Source: Chara braunii (taxonomy: Eukaryota > Streptophyta > Charophyceae > Charales > Characeae). From it: a stretch of DNA of 22,134 bases. Position numbers and translations under genes: made by a program. Of the stretch, positions 9,137-16,764 are shown one piece after another. The notes under the pieces are model-generated. The model did no database searches and was not told the origin of the DNA. It worked only from the letters and a program-made list of their open reading frames with translations. The stretch spans positions 841,660 to 863,793 of the forward strand of contig BFEA01000569.1 of assembly GCA_003427395.1 (NCBI GenBank), read 5' to 3'. Position 1 is the first letter of the stretch. The number at the start of each line of letters is the position of its first letter.

Positions 9137-9639
9137 TGAACAGTCGAAATTGCCCCCGCCGCCTCTACGACTCGTGGTTGAATACTAACTAGTTTCCCAT
9201 TCAGGCAATATCCCTTTTGCACCTCTCGTTCCAACTTGGCTAAGGCTGCCAAATCCACTCCTACCTTGTGGTATCTGAGGGCCTTGATGAGTTGCAATAG
9301 ATCGGGGATCTCGAGTGCGATTTCTGGCACGTCTATGCGTACTTCTTTCCGTTTGGGCAGGCTAGCACCAAGTTCGACCTCTAACTCCTTTTCTGCTACC
9401 ATAACACCTAGGACTTCGTCCTCCTGTCTCCTCTTTTTCTAGGGCAGGCCCATCTTGATCCACTCCTTCTTGTTGAATGCTTCCTCAATCATGATTTCTA
9501 CCCTTTCTCTCAAACCCTCCATTCGTGCGAAAGCCCTTTTTAACGTGCTATCCTCGAACGACGGCGACCATGTTGCCAATTTTCCCTTCGCGGGGTCTCC
9601 TCCCGTTCCAAGGAGTCGCAGGAGCTCTCCCCGGCCGGT

Positions 9640-9970
9640 CACAGGGTCTTCTTTGTCTACCATGTACGAGCCATCGTGCAAGTGCATGCCTATCATCTCT
9701 ACTTTCGCGCACCACGGTCTCCCGAGGATTATGTCGTGATCCATTTCCTCCATTACGGTCATTCGCTGAAACGACCAGATCGATTCCCTGACCCCTGCCT
9801 TCACAGCACACTTCGTGACAGCGAACGGGATTTCCCCGCCAGCTCCCCGGATGCTCCCCGTTACTTCCTTGTTTACCGTACATCCCGTGATCTTTAATGC
9901 GTCGGTATGATGACTCCCGATCTGGATTTTTAGTTTCCCTACGGGCAGTGCATGAAAGCTAAGCTTTGTC
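9640..9970 (-). other. Retropepsin-like protease domain, active-site Asp not seen
   Basis: The N-terminal strand (PVGKLKIQIGSHHTDAL) and the C-terminal hallmark HDIILGRPWC are clear. The place where D(T/S)G is expected reads K-I-T-G (codons ATC ACG GGA at 9883-9891). Family members use that Asp to cleave the polyprotein. Reaching ATC from GAC needs two changes, so this could be decay, an alignment shift on my part, or a lineage that lacks the residue. Confidence 0.65.
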
Positions 9971-10728
9971 CCGGGTGGTGATCTCATGACTTCGCCACCC
10001 TCCCGGTCGGGCAAGCTCAAACGAATGTCCGCAAAGGCTTTTTCGATATCCTTCAAGTCCCCGTGACTCCTCTGAAGGTTAGCCACTTCTTGCGAAGCTT
10101 CCTCCTCCCTCTCCCCTTCTGGTAATTCGGGGTTGTCGCCTATTTCTACTCGCCTCCGAGTCAACAGTTGTCTGAGCCCTTTGAGCAACCTAGGGCTAGC
10201 CTGCAGCATGGTCTGAAAAGACACCGACACCATGGTTCCTAGTAACTTGCTAATGGTGTCATCGAACTCAGGCAAGGTTAAGATCGGGATTTGATACCTA
10301 AACTTCTTCTTAGCGGCGGTAACCTTGTCCGCAGGCTCCTCTTCCCTAGGCTTCCCATAGACTTTCTCTGGTTACTCGGCCTCAGGCTCCGCCTGGGGTT
10401 CGGAGCTTCCGGCGACCTCCTCCATAATGGTGTCAAGGTTAATCCTTCTCCCGGTCGTTCTCAGTCGAGTGGTCGCGTTCACCCTATCACGTCCGTCGCT
10501 TTCCAAAATAAAGTTGGCCTGCGGCCCGCGCCCCCGGAGTTGATCCCAGATGATCTCGCCCACCGGTTCGGCTTCTACGACCGTTATTTCTAACCTGTTG
10601 AGCATGATAATGGCTCGCCGCATCCCTCCTGGCGAGTTCCAGTTCACCCGTTCCCCTTGTGGTCCAAATATCTCCCCCTTTAATGACCTGGTACACCTTC
10701 TTTTCATAATATCATGGTTGAGCTTTGG

Positions 10729-10749
10729 GCATGCGCGCACATAATGTCC
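10729..10749 (-). other. Half zinc knuckle in gag (GHYVRAC)
   Basis: GHYVRAC gives the H-x4-C half of a retroviral-type CX2CX4HX4C zinc knuckle, after the helical Gag part where it is expected. The two upstream Cys positions are occupied by Val and Gly (VPPGVANGH), so the knuckle is incomplete here. Confidence 0.6.
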
Positions 10750-12231
10750 GTTTGCTACACCTGGCGGAACCACAGCTTCCTGGGGAGGGAGGACAGGTCG
10801 GGATACTTGCGCCTGCATAACCAGTAGCGCGCCTTCCATCCTTTCAATCTTATTGTCGACCCCGTGCACCCGTTCATGTAGACTTTCAATCCCCTTCTTT
10901 ACCTTGTCGCCCGTCCTACCGGTCAGATCTATGATCTCTCCTTCCTTGAGCAAGGCCAACGTCTCTGTTACTACCGTTTTCTCAGCCAGATCCGTTACCG
11001 TGCTAAAACCAACATCCCGCGTGTTTACGAACTTGCTCGTCTGTTGGTAAGCTGACAGGATCTTGTCTTTGTCGAACTCGAAAAACTGCCTGAGGAAATA
11101 TTTGCTCATTATCCGGTCCGTGACCCCGGGGATCCTTAGTGCTACTAGAGTAAATTCTCGTATGAAATCATTGTACATTGCGAAGTTCTTCCTCTGAACT
11201 GCCACTAGGTCGGCCTCCGTTGCCATTTTCTCTGCCACTAGGTACTTCCTCATCATCACATCCCGGGTCTCCTTCCAAGACCGCCTTGCGGCTACAATGG
11301 CCATTATGTCCCGTCCTAGGCTTAACGACACATGCTGTCCTAGATGGTCAATCTTTTCCTCCTCGGTTCACTTTAGTAACGCAACTAGGTTCTCGTAGTC
11401 GATCAGGAACTCCGTGATGTTTGCTCTATCGAAAGTCAACTTTATCTTGGCGTCTGTCAGATAACCTTGATTTTTGTTTAGTGCTCGTGCGAGGGACGAC
11501 ACTATCCTCTTAAGGCCGCCCTCGGAGGTGCTGGCCTCTCCTGCCACACTGTTATCCGGACTTTCCTTGTCGGCCTTCTGTCCCTTCCTGGTTTTCATAG
11601 TTCCTTCTGGGTCAAACTATCCCAACACTCTTTCCCTAAGGCTCCAAAGTCCTTCGCATCCTCGCGCTACTGCTGGCGTGATCGGCAGGCGGCTAGCCCT
11701 ACTATCCATGGCTGGCGGAGTCGTAGCCTTTTTTGCTTCCATCCCCGGAGAGTTCTCTCTCTCTTTCCTTCTCTTGCTCGGCGTTCCCCCACGATCACTA
11801 CCTTTATCTTGTTCAGTCCCACCTTGGCTGGCTTTCCGTTCGTCCCGGGGTTCCTCCTGCAGAGGACCTTCTTCGTTCCCAGTCACCATTTCCTCAATCA
11901 ATCTTGCCTTGTATTCCGCGGTCCTCTTGTCTATCTCGGCTAGTTTGCGCCTCGTGTCCGTGACCCTTACTTTCTTAGGCATGGCTCCTTCCGAGTTTCG
12001 GGGGCTTGTCCTATCCTTATTTCTGCCTTCCTTGGTCCCCTGGGTCCCTTGCCTGCTTCCCCCGACTTTCCCCGAGCTTTCTCCTGTGGAGATTTCCTTC
12101 CGGTTCCCTTTGGTACCATCCGGATTTGTCGATTCTCTGTACTTCTGCCCCCCTTCGCTTTGTGCGGCACTGCCTCCTAAGCCTGGTTCTCCTTCACTCT
12201 TACGGTTATCTGTCTCCTCCTCCGTTGCCAT

Positions 12232-12711
12232 TTTGCCTAGTTCTGCATAAGCCAAAGAATTCCCAGGACACACGCAATGCGAGGTATTTAGGTTCCCTAG
12301 GCTCCCAACTCTGTTGGCTTATCTTTATAGCCTCCTTTCCTTTCCCCGTTTTTTGATTGCCCTTCCTTAAGGAGGAGCCACGATTGGCCCTGCTGCTCAG
12401 CCGAGCTATGAACGTGACTGGGCTTCCTCTATCACAAGCTCGTATGTAGTGCCCTTGTCCCGTCGGCCGACGCGAGGGAGTCCGGGTTAGGCATCCTGCT
12501 AAGGGAAGTCTTCCCGAGCAGCGTTTCCCGTTTTTGACCTTCAGGGTTATGGTCAATCATTAGGAGTCTGGCCCCCCCTTCTTTGTTTTTCTAGTGGTTT
12601 TTAGCCATCCAGGTCCGAGGCCCCTTTCTTATTCCCATCGGCGAACTTCCGTACACAGCGAACTATACTCGGTCTGCCCTATTGACCCGCCTGCGGATGC
12701 TAATCCCGCTT
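12232..12711. other. Spacer between the upstream ORFs and gag
   Basis: About 480 bp lacks a supported gene. On the minus strand, in a frame different from gag, it contains a short GHYIRAC-coding stretch (12434-12454) resembling the gag zinc knuckle. It could be a gag leader or the remains of another reading frame. Confidence 0.4.
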
Positions 12712-13575
12712 TCACCCTCGCGGCTCTTTTGGTGCGGTAGGCTCCTCGAATAGTTGAGCCACCCCCGTTAGATAATTCTCCCCTATCTCGATTTCCCTTT
12801 GGATTATGCGTTCACACCCTGTCTAGTCTAGCCGGGGCGCACAAAACATCAGGATGTGGATGACTTCTAGTAATTCGTGGGCCCTATTTCCCCAGAACGG
12901 CCCATGCTCCACAGCGACATCGTAGAACATCCCAATGGTAGGGGAGGGAAAGTGACCTGCCCAGACTATCGCTGAGTCTGCCAGCTCCCGCGCCCTTGCG
13001 AGGCTTCCGAAGACAAGGTCTATCATAAAACGGGGCACTCGGCATCTCAGCGGTGTGGTCGGTGCCCTGAACTCCCTCCAACCTCTCATTTCCACCCGAG
13101 TTAGTAAGCCCACGTTCCTTCTTCCCCTGACCGATTGTCCTATCCGGGTCAACGTCCGGGCGGCCCTCCGAAAGACCGGTGTCAGCTCGTGACCTTGTGC
13201 TATCTCTACCCCCAACCAGTGTCAGCCGATCTCAGGCAAATACATAGTTTCGGTAACTTCCAGATTGGAAAACAGATCGTCTCCGGGTCCTCGGTTGAGT
13301 CTCATCCCTGTCCACCGACATTCTACCAACATGAAGGCAGCGTCCCTTCCCAAAGTCACGGCCCGCCATTCTACGTCGAACCCCCGATAGGTAGAACTCG
13401 GCGGGAGGGATACTTCCCATCGTCCACCGTTGTTCCAGGGCGGTCCGGAGTACCGGGGCTGGCGTTCTATTCGCACACGGGGCTGACGTTCCATTCGCAC
13501 ACGGGGCTGGCATTCCACTCGCACACGGGGCTGGCATTCCACTCGCTCATGTCTTGCTGCCAGGGTTACAACCAA
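12712..13575 (-). pseudogene. Upstream paralogous ORF P1, two in-frame stops
   Basis: The function is not recognised. The frame runs from about 13575 to TGA 12712 with internal TGA 13222 and TAG 12823. Family features in order are VEWRAV and FMLVECRW; LPEIG followed by the stop and HWLGVEIAQG; PRFMIDLVFG; FYDVAVEHGPFWGNRAHELL; and, beyond the TAG, QREIEIGENYLTGVAQLFEE. The last matches the C-terminal motif of its three relatives, which shows that 12823 is a nonsense mutation and not the natural end. TGA 13222 aligns with a Trp in P2 and P3. The N-terminus is an arginine-rich 8-residue repeat (ERQPRVR type) with no ATG at its head, so the true start is unclear. P1 lies 68 bp downstream of P2. 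Confidence 0.75.
13461..13549 (-). repeat. 24-bp tandem repeat in the P1 N-terminus
   Basis: On the plus strand CACACGGGGCTGGCATTCCA followed by CTCG recurs about four times. In the P1 frame it encodes an 8-residue arginine-rich unit (CQPRVRVE and variants). Since 24 is a multiple of three, expansion keeps the frame. In another minus frame the same repeat reads MPAPCAS-like units. Confidence 0.85.
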
Positions 13576-13643
13576 TCTTCAGAATCCGCCCACCTACTGT
13601 CTCCCTTGCCCTTCGTGTTTTCATTTCTCTTTTCTAGTCCCAA

Positions 13644-14351
13644 CTATCCCTCTATACCCTCGGGAGCAGTAGCCTCCTCTTGCTGTTCGTACAACCGGTA
13701 GAGATCATCTATGTAGGTCTCGCCCCGACACACCTCTCGCCGGATGACTCTCCGCATGGTCTCATCGCTTATTTGTGGGACTCCTGGCCTAGTATTTACC
13801 GCAACTCGTAGAACGCAAAGCACCTCGCGCCCTTGTTCGTCCCTGAAAGGCCCCATCTCTAGAAAGGCCCGATAGTACTCTCGATACATTAATGCTTCGT
13901 CAAAATTTAGCCTAGTTACGGCAGTCACCGCCTGCTCCACTCGTTCTATGCCTCCCATTCGTCTTAGCAGGAAGGGTGGTAGACTCATCCGTACGACCTC
14001 ATTTGGCAGCTCAAAAACCCCTGCCGCGGCGACTTTTACCTCAGCCGTCACGTCAGCTCGTTCCAGATCTGCAAACTCAAACCCCTCCCGCCAGGTTATT
14101 TGCCATGCCCCTTCGAACATTCGCACGGGGTCACCCCCGGAAGCCAAAGCAATCCCAAAGGTCCGCCATCCCTCTTCCGACAGGTGTAAGGATCCCGTCG
14201 CATGTACACGCACTGGGAGGTTCAAGTCTACGCCCCCGAACTCCCTTCTCGCACGCCATTCCAGCTCCACTACTAGGTACACCGTATCTTCCACCAACTC
14301 TACCCCCACCCAGTCCATTACCGGATTGCTTACCGCATTTCTTGCCGGCAT
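13644..14351 (-). CDS. Upstream paralogous ORF P2, intact, 235 aa, unknown function
   Basis: The start is ATG 14349-14351 with A at -3; it ends at TAG 13644. I do not recognise the family. Features shared with its three neighbours are DWVGVEL and YLVVELEW (residues 13-32), LHLSEEGWRTFGIALASGGDP (56-74), PPFLLRRMGG (125-134), YYRAFLEMGPFRDEQGREVL (159-178) and RGETYIDDLYRLYE (209-222). The N-terminal half looks beta-rich and the C-terminal half helical, with an acidic tail. There is no signal peptide, membrane span or catalytic motif I can name. It shares the strand and orientation of gag-pol, which suggests an accessory gene of the element, but host origin is not excluded. Unlike P1 and P4 it has no internal stop. 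Confidence 0.75.
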   Translation of the reverse strand: MPARNAVSNPVMDWVGVELVEDTVYLVVELEWRARREFGGVDLNLPVRVHATGSLHLSEEGWRTFGIALASGGDPVRMFEGAWQITWREGFEFADLERADVTAEVKVAAAGVFELPNEVVRMSLPPFLLRRMGGIERVEQAVTAVTRLNFDEALMYREYYRAFLEMGPFRDEQGREVLCVLRVAVNTRPGVPQISDETMRRVIRREVCRGETYIDDLYRLYEQQEEATAPEGIEG

Positions 14352-14742
14352 GCTTATTTTAACCCTGCCCTCTGATTATCTTGGTGGCAGGATCCTACGA
14401 GGTCTATCCTCCCAGAACGTCATTCGCCGGGCCATCTCGCAATGTCTCCTTTCCGACTTTCTTAGTCCGATTGCTGCACCCACCGAGATTCCATGCCTTT
14501 CGTGTTTTAGTCTTTCAGCCCTCCCTACTTATCGTACACTGGTTCTTGCCGCTATCCACGACTCATACACATACAATTCTACCCCTGCCCCCTTTCTCCG
14601 GATGCTGCCACTCCCCCCTTGTTTCGATCCTTATGCACCATCTACGGCCTAATGTACACACTCCCTTTCTTATGTTACACCTCGATCCACAAGCACCCTC
14701 CACACTCAGGCTTTTTCGGGGTGATCGGTCCCTCGTCCTCGT
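14352..14742. other. Spacer between P3 and P2
   Basis: 391 bp separates the stop of P3 from the start of P2. Short frames on both strands have no similarity to the paralog family. No promoter element stands out. Confidence 0.4.
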
Positions 14743-15498
14743 TTAGTCGAACCACAGCACCTCAAATAGTTTAAAGACATCGTCTATGTAGGAGGGTGCA
14801 GCCACCGCCTCCCGGCTAACTATGGCGTCCCAAGACTCCTCCTCTACCTCTAGGCGGTCGTACCTGCCTATTCTTAGGATGATGACGACTTCCTCGGCTT
14901 TATCTCCGTAGAAGGGCCCATATTTCAATGAGAGCCTATAGAACTCCTCAGTCAGCCAGGCACACTCTATATGCACCTTTCTCATGGAGTCGGCTACTTC
15001 TAAAATGTGCTCAAACCGCCCAAACCACTCGGCTATGACTTCTAGTACCCAAGCCGTTATCCATAGACTCGGAGGCTTAAGTTCCTTCCATCCTCCCATC
15101 ACAACTCTGCTACTAACTTCGTGCCATCCCTCATTGGCGAACAGCTTGCCTTCCTTTCGGGTCCGGGCCTCTGCATCCCCTAGAAGCCACATTGGGTCCT
15201 GTCTCATTGCTAACATGGTGCAAAACAGGTGCCATCCATCCTCGGAAAGGACAATCGTTCCAACTGACTCTACCTTGCCTTCTGATATATCATCCCAACC
15301 TTCCTCCTCCCTTATCGGGTTCCAAATCAGCTCTATCCATACATATGACAAGTCTCGGGCATCCTCAAACCCAATCCAATCGCACGTGGTTCCTCTCCAT
15401 CCGTTCCCTGTTGGTATAAGCATTTCTATTCCTCCTCTGAGTCGCCGTGGTTCCCAGCCTTTGAAGGGGTATTCCATCATCCTTTCTTCTCTAGTCAT
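14743..15498 (-). CDS. Upstream paralogous ORF P3, intact, 251 aa, unknown function
   Basis: The start is placed at ATG 15496-15498 (context GGAACAATGACT), though the frame is open ten codons further through a GTG. It ends at TAA 14743. Shared blocks are CDWIGFEDARDLSYVWIELI (39-58), IVLSEDGWHLFCTMLAMRQD (82-101), VLEVIAEWFG (151-160), FYRLSLKYGPFYGDKAEEVV (186-205) and SYIDDVFKLFE (236-246). It is tryptophan-rich. No known domain is recognised. It begins 73 bp downstream of the P4 stop. The GPF and YIDD blocks make it a clear relative of P1, P2 and P4. It is intact over 251 codons while the neighbouring pol carries many stops, which may be chance or continued constraint. Confidence 0.75.
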   Translation of the reverse strand: MTREERMMEYPFKGWEPRRLRGGIEMLIPTGNGWRGTTCDWIGFEDARDLSYVWIELIWNPIREEEGWDDISEGKVESVGTIVLSEDGWHLFCTMLAMRQDPMWLLGDAEARTRKEGKLFANEGWHEVSSRVVMGGWKELKPPSLWITAWVLEVIAEWFGRFEHILEVADSMRKVHIECAWLTEEFYRLSLKYGPFYGDKAEEVVIILRIGRYDRLEVEEESWDAIVSREAVAAPSYIDDVFKLFEVLWFD

Positions 15499-15570
15499 TG
15501 TTCCCTTTCCTGCACAATACCAGGCCACCCGTCCTTCCTAAGTTAAGTTTCCCCACCCCTCTTAGAAGTC

Positions 15571-16374
15571 TCAGTCCTCTATCTCTTCATCTTCGTCTTC
15601 ATCGCTGAAGTCGTCCTCGTCGTCGTATACCAACTCCCTTACCCCATCTAGAAACGTCTCTCCTATTGCCACATTCCTGTAGACTATCCCCCAATGCACA
15701 GCGCTAGGGACAAAGATATTGTCTATGCTAAGGCAGTTTAGTATCTCGGTCAGCTCCTCCGCCCAGTTCCCCTCGAACGGCCCCATCTCTACTGATAACC
15801 GAAAAAAATCTTGCCTAGCGCATTGGTATAGGCCAAGGTTCGTCATGGACTGGCATATCCGTACTAGCCTGCTCCGAGTTCCGAAAACCGCATCCACTAG
15901 GAAGGGGTGCAGCACACATCGCGTGGTCCTTACGGGTCGCCTCATGCTTCCTCTATCCCCAAGTTCCACCCGTACGTCTACCTTTTCCATTTCCATTTCC
16001 CTCCGTTGACATACAGCCCACACAACCTCTGCTTCTGCCTTCCTAAACAACTAGTCCGGTGTATTCCCGAGTGCCAACTTTATGATCATAGCTTTCTCCC
16101 CATCTTGCGACAAGTAAACCCACCCCCGGGCTTCGACTGTCCCTCGGAATTCCAAATCCATTAAACTTGGCGACAACCTCGTCAGGCTGACATTAGTCCA
16201 TATTGTTTCTATCCAAAGGAAAGCATCCTCTCCTTCCAGCATTACGGTTTGATATGCCGGTTCAAGGTCCGTCCACGTTCCATTTTCCGAGAGGACGACC
16301 GATACCCCATCCTTTATATCTAATGGCATTTCCGGGCCGCTAGTATAAAACGGGGAAGGCAACCATCGCGCCAT
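15571..16374 (-). pseudogene. Upstream paralogous ORF P4, one in-frame stop
   Basis: The start is ATG 16372-16374 in a strong context (AACAAGATGG). It ends at TGA 15571, about 267 codons, with TAG at 16051-16053 (codon 108). Shared blocks are FLWIETIW (52-59), GWVYLSQDGEKAMIIKLALG (84-103), HPFLVDAVFG (after the stop), FFRLSVEMGPFEGNWAEELT (around 190-209) and GETFLDGVRELV. The tail is strongly acidic (DDEDDFSDEDEDEE). Aligned to P3, the TAG falls at a Trp (DPMWLLGDAEA), consistent with TGG to TAG. It is the first ORF of the series in reading direction and so the nearest to the missing 5' LTR. Function is unknown. Confidence 0.75.
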
Positions 16375-16701
16375 CTTGTTTTCAGCACCCGACCCCTATT
16401 TTCATAAAAAGGCAACAACCGATCCTTTTGGTCAGGTCAACCCTTGTCCTAGATGAGAATTATTTTAGAACCCTCATCAAGGTCTCCCTATTTTACCTCC
16501 CCTTTCCTAAGTACCCCCTTCCTATAATTCCCTCGGCCGGTCATCCATTTGCCCACATTCTTTCTCTTGGTTCCATTCCAATTGACCTCTATCCTCCTTC
16601 CTTCCGATCGTCTCTCACTCGTGTGGACTTAGAAGGGAGGGGGAATAGACTTAGAAGAGTACCCGTCCGACAATCCAAGCTCAATCAATCTTTACGGGGG
16701 A

Positions 16702-16724
16702 GGGGAACACATATAAAAAAAATT
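16702..16724 (-). promoter_or_regulatory. Possible TATA-like element upstream of P4
   Basis: On the minus strand an AATTTTTTTTATATGTG stretch lies about 330 bp before the P4 start. It resembles a TATA box but has no supporting start-site evidence, so this is a weak call. Confidence 0.2.
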
Positions 16725-16741
16725 AGGCAACCTCACATACG

Positions 16742-16764
16742 GGCCGGTCATCTCCTCACCGGCC
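16742..16764. repeat. Perfect 7-bp hairpin GGCCGGT/ACCGGCC
   Basis: GGCCGGT, a 9-nt loop CATCTCCTC, then ACCGGCC. It lies in the presumed leader region upstream of P4. Role unknown. Confidence 0.6.

Larger units (their letters stand above)
9085..12231 (-). pseudogene. gag: gag and aspartic-protease-like region, four in-frame stops
   Basis: The start is taken as ATG 12229-12231 (context GGCAAAATGG, favourable), although the frame is open to about 12273. One frame runs to TAG 9085 with internal TAG 11617, TGA 11368, TAA 10372 and TAG 9439. The first 200 residues are charged and low-complexity. The capsid-like helical part follows (NITEFLIDYENLVALL, MRKYLVAEKMATEADLV, IMSKYFLRQFFEFDKD), then a coiled segment, half a zinc knuckle, a conserved block near LLGTMVSVSFQTMLQASPRL, and a retropepsin-like region. 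Gag packages element RNA in cytoplasmic particles. The last 100 nt overlap pol in the other frame around the T6 run. Confidence 0.88.
4488..16374 (-). mobile_element. Degenerate Ty3/gypsy-type LTR retrotransposon internal region with extra ORFs
   Basis: On the minus strand the order is four related ORFs, then Gag, protease-like domain, RT, RNase H, integrase, and a post-pol ORF. RT-RNase H-integrase order is diagnostic of Ty3/gypsy (Metaviridae) rather than Ty1/copia. RT, RNase H and all three integrase DDE-type acidic positions can be seen. The coding part is interrupted by about 14 stops and one clear 1-nt deletion, so this copy cannot be autonomous. I could not find paired LTRs, a primer-binding site or target duplications, so these limits are those of the recognisable coding region. 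Inclusion of the four upstream ORFs and the post-pol ORF is inferred from shared strand, contiguity and similar decay. Confidence 0.88.

Noticed and set aside
4488-16374. Stop-codon reassignment (alternative genetic code) to explain many in-frame stops
   Set aside because: TAA, TAG and TGA all occur inside the frames and all are also used as apparent terminal stops. Two of them align with Trp codons of paralogs. Point decay explains this better.
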